A stretch of DNA of 64,000 nt from MH13 sp040219355 (lineage in GTDB: Bacteria; Pseudomonadota; Alphaproteobacteria; Rhizobiales; MH13), in NCBI GenBank assembly GCA_040219355.1, contig JAVJSN010000009.1, positions 95,453 through 159,452 on the forward strand. Direction: 5' to 3'. The notes below the pieces were generated by a model. The model ran no database searches. It was given only the letters and a program-made list of their open reading frames with translations, and was not told where the DNA came from. Position 1 is the stretch's first letter. Every line of letters starts with the position of its first letter. Shown here piece after piece: positions 33,728 to 42,749 of the stretch. The position numbers and the translations under genes are program-made.

Positions 33728-35662
33728 ATGATCACGCAGGCCAACGCCAAACGTGTTTCGCTCCTCATCCTCTTTACCGCCCTTTCGTTCTTTGCATGGG
33801 GTGCCACATTAGGCGTCGCACAAGATCGCACGCTTTCGCTCTACAACACGCACACCCATGAACGCCTGACGGTGACCTACAAGCGCAATGGCCGCTTCGT
33901 GGAGGCCGGCCTCAACCAGCTGAATCGCTTTTTGCGGGATTGGCGGCGCGACGAAGTCACCCGCATCGACCCGGATCTGTTCGATATCGTCTGGACAGTC
34001 TACCGCGAAGTCGGTGCCCGAGAGCCGATCCATGTGGTCTCGGCCTATCGCTCACCTGCCACAAACAACATGCTGCGCCGCCGTTCATCCGGTGTTGCGC
34101 GCAACTCCCAGCACACCCAAGGACGGGCGATGGATTTCTTCATCCCTGGTGTCTCTGCGGATGAAATTCGCGCCGCTGGCCTGCGTCTGCAACAAGGCGG
34201 TGTTGGCTTCTATCCACGCTCAGCAACGCCCTTCGTTCATTTGGACACCGGTACGGTGCGCATGTGGCCGCGCATGACCCGCTCCCAGTTGTCCCGCGTG
34301 TTCCCCAACGGGCGCACCATCCATGTTCCCGCTGATGGCCAGCCTATGCCAGGCTTCGAACAAGCCCAGCGCGAGCTCCAACGCGGCGGCGGTCGCACGG
34401 TTTTTGCCAGTGCCAATGCAACGTCGGACCAAAATGATGGCGATGGCGATATTGTTTTGCCGGGCGAAAGCGGCGGTGGATTTCTGCAAGCTTTGTTTGG
34501 CGGCAACACGCCAGAACCCGCCGCAGAAGTGCCATCAGCGCCGAGCCGTACCGTGGTCGCAAGTTTGCCAGCGCAAGCAGCTCCAGTAGAAACAGAAATC
34601 GCCAGCGCTCCGCGTGATCGCTACGCAGCGCCCTCGCCGGTCTTGCCGCCTTATGCAAGCCCTGATGGCACATGGGCAGCTCCCTCCACGGTGGCTGGGC
34701 TGGCAGTGCCTTCGCCGACGCCCGCACCGACCATCGACGACATTCAACTGGCTGCTTTGGGCACCAGCCCTGCACCTGCTTCGCCTGGCGCCATCGCGCT
34801 GGACAATGCTTTCGCGACAGCACAATCAGCACCAACGCCGCCACCGCTCGGGGCACCATCGCTAAGCGCACCAGCAACAACGCAGCTGCCGCAGCCCGTT
34901 GTACTGGCCTCTGCATCGCCGGGATTGGCGCAAACACAGTTACCACCCATCAACCGCGCGCAGCAAATTGCGCAAAACGTACCGGCGCCGGGTCAGATCG
35001 CCGCCATCATCGAAGCGCGTTTTGCCGAACAACGCGCCGCGCAAGCAAGTCTGACAGGACAAGTTGCCCAAGCGCTGCAGACCGCATCTACCCCGCCGTC
35101 CCAGGCAGACGTCCAGACAGCTGCACCGACCGATCCCAATTCTTCTTTGCTTGCCTTTGCGCAGCCAACCGAGTCGCCGCTCACACCTGGCAATGTGCTG
35201 TCCGAAACGGGCGCGCTGGCAACGCCAACTGCTATTGAAACAGCCAGCGCACCGCGCTTTATCCCGCCGGTTCCGGCGCCGTCACCAACACTGGTTGCTG
35301 CTGCACCGACACCAAGCGCACCTGCGCAAGCCACGCCGACAACGTCAGAAGGCAATAGCCTGATTGCAGCCGCATTCGCCGCACAGCAAGACGCGCGCAC
35401 GCCTGCGCAGTCGGCTATTGAGATTTTGACGGAGTCTGCGAACACGGCGAGACAAACCGGCATCACAGGACGCCTTTATCCCATCGCAGATGATCTAGCG
35501 CCTGGGCTTGCCAAACAATCGATCCGTGGCGCTCAACATGCGACGCTTGTTGCGCCATCCGCTTCGGTCACACTGTCACCGACGGTAGTGCAGTCCAGCG
35601 GATTTGTGCCGGCAAGCAGTTTCCAACTGCGCACCGACGGTTTTGGCCGCTCAGGCAGTTGA
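33728..35662 (+). CDS. DUF882 (M15A_2/YcbK-like) protein with long low-complexity tail
   Basis: 644 residues from the ATG at 33728, which directly precedes a clear signal peptide (KRVSLLILFTALSFFAWG). The DUF882 domain follows to about residue 200 with metal-site text YRSPATNN, NSQHTQGRAMDFF and PFVHLDTG. The fold is that of zinc D-Ala-D-Ala or murein endopeptidases such as MepK. The remaining 440 residues are low complexity, rich in Ala, Pro, Thr and Ser, with no domain I recognise. It follows the L,D-transpeptidase, and MepK-type enzymes cut the 3-3 bonds that such transpeptidases make. An upstream start at 33662 or 33683 is possible. Confidence 0.88.
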   Translation: MITQANAKRVSLLILFTALSFFAWGATLGVAQDRTLSLYNTHTHERLTVTYKRNGRFVEAGLNQLNRFLRDWRRDEVTRIDPDLFDIVWTVYREVGAREPIHVVSAYRSPATNNMLRRRSSGVARNSQHTQGRAMDFFIPGVSADEIRAAGLRLQQGGVGFYPRSATPFVHLDTGTVRMWPRMTRSQLSRVFPNGRTIHVPADGQPMPGFEQAQRELQRGGGRTVFASANATSDQNDGDGDIVLPGESGGGFLQALFGGNTPEPAAEVPSAPSRTVVASLPAQAAPVETEIASAPRDRYAAPSPVLPPYASPDGTWAAPSTVAGLAVPSPTPAPTIDDIQLAALGTSPAPASPGAIALDNAFATAQSAPTPPPLGAPSLSAPATTQLPQPVVLASASPGLAQTQLPPINRAQQIAQNVPAPGQIAAIIEARFAEQRAAQASLTGQVAQALQTASTPPSQADVQTAAPTDPNSSLLAFAQPTESPLTPGNVLSETGALATPTAIETASAPRFIPPVPAPSPTLVAAAPTPSAPAQATPTTSEGNSLIAAAFAAQQDARTPAQSAIEILTESANTARQTGITGRLYPIADDLAPGLAKQSIRGAQHATLVAPSASVTLSPTVVQSSGFVPASSFQLRTDGFGRSGS

Positions 35663-35806
35663 TCTACTTCAGGCAAAAGTCTGCACCGCACCGTATCCAG
35701 GGTAGCAACCGGCTCTACGTGCGAAACCGCGACACAACAATCAGATAGAGCGCGTCTTCTCACCCTGCGTCCGTCGAAGTCGCTTTAGTGCGACAGACAT
35801 CCAGAT

Positions 35807-36079
35807 TTAGCTGTCGACATCTGTCGGCGATGGCGAAGCAGGCCCACCCAAAGCGCCAAGATAGAGATCGAGCAGCGCTTCCTGCTCCTGCCGCTCAGCC
35901 TGGTCTTGCTTGCGGATACGCACCACTTGCCGCAGCACTTTGGTGTCAAAACCGTTCGATTTTGCTTCGCCATAGACATCCTTGATGTCGTCAGCGATGG
36001 CCTTTTTTTCTTCTTCAAGCCGCTCGATGCGCTCGATGATACTGCGCAACTGGCCTGCTGCGACGCTGCTGTCTGCCAT
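35807..36079 (-). CDS. gapR: DUF2312 protein, GapR nucleoid-associated factor
   Basis: 90 residues. The helical core QLRSIIERIERLEEEKKAI and DIKDVYGEAKSNGFDTKVLR then VVRIRKQ is GapR/DUF2312. In Caulobacter GapR encircles overtwisted, AT-rich DNA ahead of replication and stimulates topoisomerases. The short tail (PASPSPTDVDS) is variable. The order gapR, DUF1244, N-formylglutamate amidohydrolase, DUF1036, pyk is a conserved Rhizobiales block. A small GTCGC/GCGAC hairpin lies beyond its stop. Confidence 0.94.
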   Translation of the reverse strand: MADSSVAAGQLRSIIERIERLEEEKKAIADDIKDVYGEAKSNGFDTKVLRQVVRIRKQDQAERQEQEALLDLYLGALGGPASPSPTDVDS

Positions 36080-36213
36080 GTCTACACTCCGCTCGTGCAG
36101 GACCTTTGCCCTGTTTGGGTTTGATCAACAACCAAACAGCCTTGGTGTGGTCAACCGTAAGGCGGCCGTTAGCCGTGGATGGCGTTGAGAAGGCTGGGGA
36201 CAAGCACAGTGCG

Positions 36214-36513
36214 CTAGGAATGGGCAGCGTGCGATTTTTCAAAAGCTGCCTTTTGCTCGGGCGTCGCTTCAGCCTGATACTTCGCCTTCCACTCCTCATA
36301 CGGCATGCCGTACACCATCTGGCGCGCGCCTGCTTTATCGAGGTCAACACCGGCATCCTCTGCCGCATCGACGAGCCAGTTGGACAGGCAGTTTCGGCAG
36401 AAGCCGGCTTGGTTCATCAGATCGATGTTCTGCACATCGTTACGCTGTTGGAAATGAGAGACCAACCGGCGAAAAGCCGCCGCTTCAAGGTCGCGCTGAG
36501 TGGATTCATCCAT
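36214..36513 (-). CDS. DUF1244 family protein
   Basis: 99 residues with the family text AAAFRRLVSHFQQRNDVQNI, DLMNQAGFCRNCLSNWL and YGMPYEEWKAKYQ. Two cysteines (CRNC) are strictly placed and may bind a metal or sulfur species, but function is unknown. It is 15 bases behind the amidohydrolase gene on the minus strand and likely cotranscribed with it. The 134-base gap to gapR holds no gene. Confidence 0.9.
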   Translation of the reverse strand: MDESTQRDLEAAAFRRLVSHFQQRNDVQNIDLMNQAGFCRNCLSNWLVDAAEDAGVDLDKAGARQMVYGMPYEEWKAKYQAEATPEQKAAFEKSHAAHS

Positions 36514-36528
36514 GAGGAAAGCCTCTTT

Positions 36529-37338
36529 CTAGCGTTGATCTACAGGCAATATGTGGCGAAGGCTCTGCTGTTCCACAAGAGTGGTGAGCATGGGGATCAG
36601 CCGTTCGGCCCAGGCATCGACACCGGCATCGTCATGGATCAAGTCCTGCCGCACTTCGAGCAGCGCATGGGGCAAACCTTTGCAGGTGCCATGGCGATGC
36701 ATCGTGTCGCCGGGCAACTCACCGCGATAAGGCTCATTGTCGCCGACAATCAGATCGCCCTCAGCTTGCAATGCCTCAATCAACGGTACAGCCAAACGTG
36801 GATCTTTGTCCCACAAAACACCAACGTGCCAAGGCCTTGGATGACCACGCCAGATGGGTGTGAACGAGTGCACCGAGAAGAGCACAGGCGCGCGCGACGT
36901 CACCCGGTGAACATGCCCGATCGCCTCAGCAACAGCATCATTGTAGGGCTCATAATAGTTGGTAATGCGGCGCGAACGTTCGGCCGCATCATGGCGCGCA
37001 TTGCCGGGCACCACCGCTCCATCGGAGAGGCGCATGATGAGCGTTGGGTCGTCGATGCCGCGATTGGGATCGATCAAAAGTCTTGAAAAGCACGACATCA
37101 CCAGTGTGGCGTCCAAAGCGTCGGAAAGTTTCTGGCAAAGCGCTTTGGCACCAATGTCGTAGCCGATGTGTCGCTGGAGTTGGTCGGGTTCCAAACCGAG
37201 CGTGCCATAGGCCGGTGGCAACGTGTTTTCGGCATGATCGCAAAGAATGATCAACCCATGGTCGGTATCGCGCAGGCGCAGCTCATAAGGGGCCGTATCA
37301 CGCGGGTTCTGTGCCTGTCCGTCGACTGGCTGATCCAT
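36529..37338 (-). CDS. N-formylglutamate amidohydrolase family protein (first copy)
   Basis: 269 residues of the FGase family. Landmarks are LIILCDHAENTLPPAYG, a cysteine- and arginine-bearing FSRLLIDPNRG, and VLFSVHSFTPIWRG with the metal histidine. Classical members release formate from N-formylglutamate in histidine breakdown, but this subgroup, sitting in the gapR-pyk block, is not linked to hut genes and its substrate is unproven. A second, only distantly similar member is at 42750. It leads into the DUF1244 gene. Confidence 0.85.
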   Translation of the reverse strand: MDQPVDGQAQNPRDTAPYELRLRDTDHGLIILCDHAENTLPPAYGTLGLEPDQLQRHIGYDIGAKALCQKLSDALDATLVMSCFSRLLIDPNRGIDDPTLIMRLSDGAVVPGNARHDAAERSRRITNYYEPYNDAVAEAIGHVHRVTSRAPVLFSVHSFTPIWRGHPRPWHVGVLWDKDPRLAVPLIEALQAEGDLIVGDNEPYRGELPGDTMHRHGTCKGLPHALLEVRQDLIHDDAGVDAWAERLIPMLTTLVEQQSLRHILPVDQR

Positions 37339-37629
37339 GGGTTATGCTTTCCGATAGCAAAATCAAATGAGCAAGCCATCGATAGATGCGCTCGCATCCA
37401 TCAGGTAACGCTGATGGTGCGCCGCATGCAAGGGCACGGCTGCCCATCTTTAAGCTGATTGATCGATGCAAAGAGCAATCGGCCACACGCCCTCTTGCCC
37501 CCGCAAAACGCATCTGCCGTAATTTCGTCGCGCCATGTCGCCATGGGTCGATGGTGATCGCTTCGCTGACCTGCTTTGCACTGCGCACGACCGCTTGCGT
37601 ACAAATGAGAGAACGATAATAACACCATT
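37339..37629. other. 291-base divergent gap
   Basis: No gene seen between the minus-strand amidohydrolase and the plus-strand DUF1036 gene. Short chance ORFs on both strands lack family character. Promoters for both directions should be here. Confidence 0.4.
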
Positions 37630-38211
37630 ATGAGGCTTCTTAATCCAACAGCCAGCCGCGCCCGCAAGCCAGGCCTGACATTTGCGTTTATCGTGACCGC
37701 CTTCGCCGTCGCTGCGTTGGTGGTTGGTGTCTATGTCGCATTCAATCGCACCCAAGCGGTCGAGACAACGCTGGAAGACGTCATTGAAGGCCGCGTGGTG
37801 GAAGGCACTGACGCCATGGAGGAGGCCAACACTGCCTCCAATGGCCTGGGACTGGGGCCGACTGGCTTCCGCGTCTGCAATGAAACGTCCAGCACCATCG
37901 GTGTGGCACTCGGCTATGATTCTCGGCAGGGCTGGATATCGGAGGGCTGGTGGAATTTGCCCACCGACACATGTGAGACTTTGCGCTCCGGCACGCTCGC
38001 GTCACGCTATTATTATGTCTACGCAATAGACTATGACCGCGGCGGAGAGTGGAAAGGTCGGCACTATATGTGTACACACGCACGTATCTTCACCATCCGA
38101 GGATTCGAAGACTGTGCCCAACGGGGGCTTGAAACGACCGGTTTCTTTGAAGTGGACACCGCCGGACAGGCCAGTTGGACCGTGCAGCTAACCGAAGACT
38201 CCCTCCAGTAA
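37630..38211 (+). CDS. DUF1036 membrane-anchored protein
   Basis: 193 residues. One transmembrane helix near residues 17-38, then a periplasmic DUF1036 domain: FRVCNETSSTIGVALGYD, GWISEGWWNLPTDTCETL and YYYVYAIDYDRGGEWKG, with paired cysteines that could form disulfides. Function is unknown. It precedes pyk by 13 bases and is probably cotranscribed; this pairing is conserved in Rhizobiales. The start codon lacks a strong binding site. Confidence 0.88.
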   Translation: MRLLNPTASRARKPGLTFAFIVTAFAVAALVVGVYVAFNRTQAVETTLEDVIEGRVVEGTDAMEEANTASNGLGLGPTGFRVCNETSSTIGVALGYDSRQGWISEGWWNLPTDTCETLRSGTLASRYYYVYAIDYDRGGEWKGRHYMCTHARIFTIRGFEDCAQRGLETTGFFEVDTAGQASWTVQLTEDSLQ

Positions 38212-38224
38212 CGATAGGCCGCCC

Positions 38225-39670
38225 ATGCATAAGCGCAACCGCAGCGTCAAAATTCTTGCAACCCTCGGGCCGGCAAGTTCTGAAGTCGCACAAATCAAAG
38301 AATTACACCTTGCCGGTGCTGATGTCTTTCGTATCAATATGAGCCATGGCGACCCGGAAAAAATGCGGGCGATGATGGCCAAGATCCGAGAAGTGGAAGC
38401 CGATGTCGGCAGCACCATCGGCATTTTGGTCGATATTCAAGGCCCGAAACTGCGCGTCGGCATGTTTGCTGATGATGCGGTGATGCTCGACAACGGCGCG
38501 TCTTTTCGTTTGGACACCAAGGATGAGCCAGGAACCGTGGAACGTGTGCGCCTGCCGCACCCTGAGATTTTTGACGGGATGGATGTCGGTCACACACTGA
38601 TATTGGACGATGGCAAGCTACGTCTTAAGTGCACCGGGACTGATAAAAAGAGCTATATCGACACGAAAGTGATCGTCGGTGGCAAGCTCTCCAGCCGTAA
38701 GGGAGTCAGCCTACCCGACACAGTCATTTCCGGTGGGGCGTTGACCGAAAAAGATCGCCGCGACCTAGCCGCCGCCCTGGAAGCCGAAGCCGATTGGATT
38801 GCGCTCTCCTTCATTCAGCGCCCAGAAGATGTGGCCGAAGTGCGCAAAATTGCCCGTGGTCGCTCCGGCATTCTGTCAAAGATTGAAAAACCGCAGGCCG
38901 TCGAACGGATCGAAGAGATCATCGAGCTGTCCGACGCGATTATGGTTGCACGTGGCGATTTGGGCGTGGAGATGCCGCTTGCCTCTCTGCCCGGCACGCA
39001 AAAGCGTATCACACGCGCCGCACGTCGCGCCGGTAAGCCGGTGGTTGTGGCCACGCAGATGCTGGAATCGATGATCAACTCACCGGTCCCCACACGCGCC
39101 GAAGTTTCAGACGTCGCAACCGCCGTCTATGAGGGTGCGGACGCCATCATGCTGTCGGCAGAATCGGCTGCTGGTGACTATCCACACGAAGCGGTTGCGA
39201 TGATGAATACCATCGCCATCGAAACCGAAAACGATCCGCTTTATCGCTCCATCATCAACGCGCAGCGCACAGAGCCGGAAGCCACCGGCGCCGACGCGAT
39301 CTCGGCTGCTGCCCGCCAGATCGCCGAAACGCTGCATCTTTCAGCCCTGGTCTGCTATACCTCCTCGGGCGCAACGGGTTTGCGCGCTGCCCGCGAACGT
39401 CCGCAGACACCGATCATCGCGATCACGCCGCGTGTTCGTACCGCGCGCCGTTTGGCGCTCATCTGGGGCATTCATCCGGTTGCAACCGATGACGCCACTG
39501 ACATTGACGATATGGTGGAACGCGCCTGCGCGGTGGCTATGAATCAGGGCTTTGCGAGCCCTGGCAATCGCATCATCATCACAGCGGGCGTGCCTTTTGG
39601 AACCCCTGGGGCAACCAACATGCTGCGCATCGCGTTTGTCCGCGAGGATCAGGGCCGCGGCTTGAGTTAG
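38225..39670 (+). CDS. pyk: pyruvate kinase
   Basis: 481 residues. N-terminal KILATLGPASSEVAQI and FRINMSHGD, the active-site segment ILSKIEKPQAVERIEEII with the catalytic lysine, and MVARGDLGVEMPL then TQMLESMINSPVPTRAEVSD. The C-terminal allosteric domain carries the usual SGATGLRAARERP. It makes pyruvate and ATP from phosphoenolpyruvate and ADP, the last glycolytic step. Its stop overlaps the end of the convergent hydrolase gene by four bases. Confidence 0.97.
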   Translation: MHKRNRSVKILATLGPASSEVAQIKELHLAGADVFRINMSHGDPEKMRAMMAKIREVEADVGSTIGILVDIQGPKLRVGMFADDAVMLDNGASFRLDTKDEPGTVERVRLPHPEIFDGMDVGHTLILDDGKLRLKCTGTDKKSYIDTKVIVGGKLSSRKGVSLPDTVISGGALTEKDRRDLAAALEAEADWIALSFIQRPEDVAEVRKIARGRSGILSKIEKPQAVERIEEIIELSDAIMVARGDLGVEMPLASLPGTQKRITRAARRAGKPVVVATQMLESMINSPVPTRAEVSDVATAVYEGADAIMLSAESAAGDYPHEAVAMMNTIAIETENDPLYRSIINAQRTEPEATGADAISAAARQIAETLHLSALVCYTSSGATGLRAARERPQTPIIAITPRVRTARRLALIWGIHPVATDDATDIDDMVERACAVAMNQGFASPGNRIIITAGVPFGTPGATNMLRIAFVREDQGRGLS

Positions 39671-40638
39671 CCGGGCTCTGCCACCCGGCTCACTGAATCC
39701 ATGATCTCGTCAATTGCATCGAGCACCAGTTCCGGGTGAGTCTGGTGAGGCATGTGTCCGCCACCTTCGATGACGATCTTCTGCGCCCCGACGATATCGC
39801 GTTCCAAGCCAACTGAATGAATATGCGGCCAGACAACGCCATCCTCATTGCCTGTGATGATGTGAACGGGCATGTCGATCTGCCCATAGCTTGACGCCTC
39901 GCGCGTGACGAACTGTTTGAGGCGGTAAACGTCCTCGGCGTTGGCGCGAAACGCTTGCGGTCTCAGGACCAGTCTGGGAATCAGCTGTTCGGCATAATCC
40001 GGCCTTGGCAATTCGGGCGCGAACACCCCCTCGACCCCAGATTTGACCTGGAACCAGCCAGCGGGCAGCGAAACCAAACGGGTGAACAGCCAGCCAAGAA
40101 TGGGTCGGTCGGCAAACCCGTAGAACCAGTCGACTCCGCCTGGCCAAGGGTGGGTCGCTGGGGCGACGAACACCGCGCCGTCCACGATATCGCTGTGGTG
40201 CACCGCCATTTGCGCAACCACGGCCCCGCCCCAACTGTGGCCGACGGCGATGATCCCCGTCGCGCCTGCCGCACGGGCTGCTGCAATCAGCCGGTCTGCC
40301 TGTGCGCGCGGTGAATGATCGCCGTCCTGGCGTTCGCTGTGTCCCTGCCCCGGTCGGTCGACATAGAGCGCATGGAACATAGCACCAAATCGCTCGGGCA
40401 AACGCCCCTCAAGCGCAATCATGAATTCCCGATGATTGGAGCTTGCACCATGGACGAACAGCAAACTTGGTTGATCGGCTGACGGTGAACCGTGCTCCAC
40501 CAGATGTACAGTTGCGCCATCCACATCGATAAGGCGGCCGTTTGGCGGATACGCACGGTCCAGCCAAGCAGCGCCGAACTGCGTGACCAGGCCAGACGCG
40601 CTGACAACAACAAGCAGAGCAACAAGAAAGCCAGTCAA
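39667..40638 (-). CDS. alpha/beta hydrolase with N-terminal membrane helix
   Basis: 323 residues. A single hydrophobic segment covers residues 2-25. The hydrolase core has HGASSNHREF (oxyanion region), nucleophile elbow VGHSWGGAV, and a late histidine in GGGHMPHQTHPE. The start is a TTG at 40638 whose last bases overlap the TGA of the TPR gene in front (TTGA), so the two are translationally coupled. Substrate unknown; the family includes esterases, haloperoxidase-like and epoxide hydrolases. Confidence 0.88.
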   Translation of the reverse strand: MTGFLVALLVVVSASGLVTQFGAAWLDRAYPPNGRLIDVDGATVHLVEHGSPSADQPSLLFVHGASSNHREFMIALEGRLPERFGAMFHALYVDRPGQGHSERQDGDHSPRAQADRLIAAARAAGATGIIAVGHSWGGAVVAQMAVHHSDIVDGAVFVAPATHPWPGGVDWFYGFADRPILGWLFTRLVSLPAGWFQVKSGVEGVFAPELPRPDYAEQLIPRLVLRPQAFRANAEDVYRLKQFVTREASSYGQIDMPVHIITGNEDGVVWPHIHSVGLERDIVGAQKIVIEGGGHMPHQTHPELVLDAIDEIMDSVSRVAEPG

Positions 40639-41303
40639 ATGGGTGCGCCGCGCAATCGTCGTTCAATGGCGCCCAGCACTTCGCGTGTACGGTCCATGTG
40701 CGGATGGACCCGCAGGGCTTCTGAAAGAAACAGCTGCGCTTGGCTGTCCTGGCCGAGTTCTTCGAGGATGAATCCAATCCCGCTGAGCGCCCCAAAATGG
40801 CGCGGCTCCAGGCGCAAAACCTGTTCGACGTCCGCTATGGAGAGGGCGTAATCCTCGCGCAAATAATGCACCGTTGCTCGCCTGTTCCAGCCCTCAGCAT
40901 AGTCTGGTTCTAGTGCGATCACCGTATCCAAAAGGTCCAACGCCATAGGATAATTGCGCGCCTGCATCGCAACGCTCGCGCGCCGCATCAAAAGATCAAC
41001 GGCCTCGCTTCCTGACTGGTTCCAAAGGTTTTGCACCTGACGGGCCAAGACATCTGCGGCTTGACCATCTTCGCTCAGCGCCAAAGCGTCAAGCAGCGAG
41101 CCGACGCTGTGCGCCTGTTCAGAAACACTGTCAGATTGGTCAGGATTGGTGGCTGCTTGCTCACTGGTGATCACTGAGGCGGCAGTGTTTCCGCTGGCAA
41201 AAGCCGGACTGCACAACAGCAACGTGATAGCCAGCAACCCAACGAGCAGCAGGCCCGGCATCGCCAGCGAATCACTTCTGTTTTGAGCAAAGAAAAACCG
41301 CAT
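40635..41303 (-). CDS. TPR-repeat exported protein
   Basis: 222 residues. A signal peptide (LLLVGLLAITLLLCSPAFA) is followed by a Ser/Gln-rich linker and three to four TPR helices (NYPMALDLLDTVIALEPDYA; GWNRRATVHYLREDYALSIA; RHFGALSGIGFILEELGQ). It is predicted to be a periplasmic scaffold. It overlaps the start of the alpha/beta hydrolase and forms a two-gene unit with it. Confidence 0.88.
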   Translation of the reverse strand: MRFFFAQNRSDSLAMPGLLLVGLLAITLLLCSPAFASGNTAASVITSEQAATNPDQSDSVSEQAHSVGSLLDALALSEDGQAADVLARQVQNLWNQSGSEAVDLLMRRASVAMQARNYPMALDLLDTVIALEPDYAEGWNRRATVHYLREDYALSIADVEQVLRLEPRHFGALSGIGFILEELGQDSQAQLFLSEALRVHPHMDRTREVLGAIERRLRGAPI

Positions 41304-41385
41304 GGCCTGAAGTCTGCATCAGGTCATGCGGTTCGTCAAAATCAACGTGCCGTGAGCGCAAAGCGTCTCGGCAAGAGAAACAGGT

Positions 41386-41511
41386 TTAGCCCTGGCGCGC
41401 TTTGAAGCGACCCTGGGTTTTGTTGATGATGTAAATGCGGCCACGACGACGCACCATGCGGTTGTCGCGATGACGCTTCATCAGCGATTTCAGCGAGTTC
41501 TTGATCTTCAT
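41386..41511 (-). CDS. rpmJ: 50S ribosomal protein L36 (YkgO type)
   Basis: 41 residues: MKIKNSLKSLMKRHRDN, then RRRGRIYIINKTQGRFKARQG. This is the cysteine-free, zinc-independent L36 form. The stop TAA and ATG are clear, and AGGTTCG lies upstream. Very basic and monocistronic. Confidence 0.95.
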   Translation of the reverse strand: MKIKNSLKSLMKRHRDNRMVRRRGRIYIINKTQGRFKARQG

Positions 41512-41731
41512 AACAACGAACCTTCACAACATACGCGGCACATGTTGGGTGCGTGCCACAAACAAAACGGCGCGCAATGATGCGCGCCTGAAAAAAGCTT
41601 GCGCTGTCCATGCCAAGCAGGCCGGAGAATGTCAAGCATTCCCCAGTGGCGCGTGACCCCTGCGGTTGTCACCAGCGCCTATTGCCATGGATTTTCCAAC
41701 AATCACCTATCTCGCGGACCTGTCATGGGAA

Positions 41732-41761
41732 TGGATCCCCGCCACAAGGGCGAGGATAACC
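41732..41761 (+). repeat. intergenic palindromic repeat, copy 2
   Basis: TGGATCCCCGCC-ACAAG-GGCGAGGATAACC folds into a hairpin with an ACAAG loop and has the same plan as the minus-strand unit at 27504. It lies in the 405-base gap 41512-41916 between rpmJ and the tRNA gene; that gap has no convincing gene otherwise, apart from short low-quality ORFs. Confidence 0.5.
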
Positions 41762-41916
41762 GCCGGGGAAACGGGAAAAGCGGACTCTTGCGGTCCAGCC
41801 AAAGGCCCAGAACCGACAATGGTGTCACGGAGCAGGGATGCTGGGCCTGTGCGGTTGCGATTGGGGAACCTAATCGCAGTGCTAAAAAAGTCCGTGTCCG
41901 CCCTGAGCGGAGCCAA

Positions 41917-41991
41917 TGGTGGGCGCGGGCAGGATCGAACTGCCGACCCCTTCGATGTCAACGAAGTGCTCTCCCGCTGAGCTACGCGCCC
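41917..41991 (-). tRNA. tRNA-Val (anticodon GAC)
   Basis: On the minus strand a complete cloverleaf is visible: acceptor GGGCGCG/CGCGCCC, D-arm GCTC-AGCGG-GAGAGC, anticodon arm CTTCG-TTGACAT-CGAAG with GAC, T-arm GGCAG-TTCGATC-CTGCC, discriminator A and encoded CCA. GAC reads GUC and GUU valine codons. Confidence 0.97.
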
Positions 41992-42070
41992 TCAACGGTG
42001 GCGAGGTCTTATCGGGTAAAGTGAAGCGATGCAAGCGGGCAAAAGCACGCGCCAACACGGGCTTTGCCGG

Positions 42071-42430
42071 TTAGGCTGCCAGAAGTTTTTCAACCTCATC
42101 CACCAAATCCTTCAGATGGAAGGGTTTGGAGAGAACTTTGGCATCTTTGGGCGTGTTGGCATCCGGGTTGAGCGCCACGGCGGCAAACCCTGTGATGAAC
42201 ATGACTTTGATGTCCGGATCGAGCGCCGTTGCCTTGCGGGCGAGTTCGATCCCGTCCATTTCCGGCATCACAATATCGGTGAGCAGCAGTGTAAACGGTT
42301 CTTCGTTGAGCCGATTGTAGGCACTTTGCCCATTGTCGAATGACACCACGTCATAGCCAGCGTTTTCCAGCGCCTTGGCCAAGAAACGGCGCATATCATT
42401 ATCGTCTTCTGCCAATAGTATCCGCGTCAT
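42071..42430 (-). CDS. cpdR: single-domain response regulator CpdR
   Basis: 119 residues, receiver domain only. Acidic pocket AEDDND near residues 8-12, phospho-acceptor D52 in LLTDIVMPEMDG, switch lysine in VLSKPFHLKDLV. The protein ends LLAA, compatible with recognition by ClpXP. In Caulobacter unphosphorylated CpdR primes ClpXP to degrade CtrA and other substrates together with RcdA (homologue at 7957). The tRNA-Val and N-formylglutamate amidohydrolase neighbours match the cpdR locus of other Rhizobiales. It is divergent from the gene at 42750. Confidence 0.93.
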   Translation of the reverse strand: MTRILLAEDDNDMRRFLAKALENAGYDVVSFDNGQSAYNRLNEEPFTLLLTDIVMPEMDGIELARKATALDPDIKVMFITGFAAVALNPDANTPKDAKVLSKPFHLKDLVDEVEKLLAA

Positions 42431-42749
42431 ATCTGCTTATCTCGTCGATCGTCGCCAAGGCCCCATATCAGCAAGGCCCAAAAGTGAAAAGGCAGGCTTA
42501 GGGCAAGCGCTCATGATTCCCAGCGCTGCCACGTTGGATTACATACGGTGCTGCCTTGTGGTTGGAAAGCCAGGGGACGATGTTGAAGCAAGAATTTTGG
42601 TCAGAAACGACCGATCTGGTTGATAAATCATTCTGATTGGTAGCTCTGACCAACTGTGGACTTCACTCAACGAACCTGCGATCCTTTTTTTGTGGAAAGG
42701 CTTCGGTTGCAGCCTTAGCGAGGAAAACGAAAGAACCCCTTAAGCCTTG
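42431..42749. other. 319-base divergent gap between cpdR and the amidohydrolase
   Basis: No gene seen. One GATTC (a GANTC methylation site in this group) occurs near 42514, and a T-rich stretch at 42696-42702. Promoters for both genes should lie here; no consensus pair could be fixed. Confidence 0.4.

Noticed and set aside
41599..42024. Plus-strand ORF of 141 codons across the tRNA-Val gene
   Set aside because: It overlaps a complete tRNA on the other strand and has no family character or binding site.
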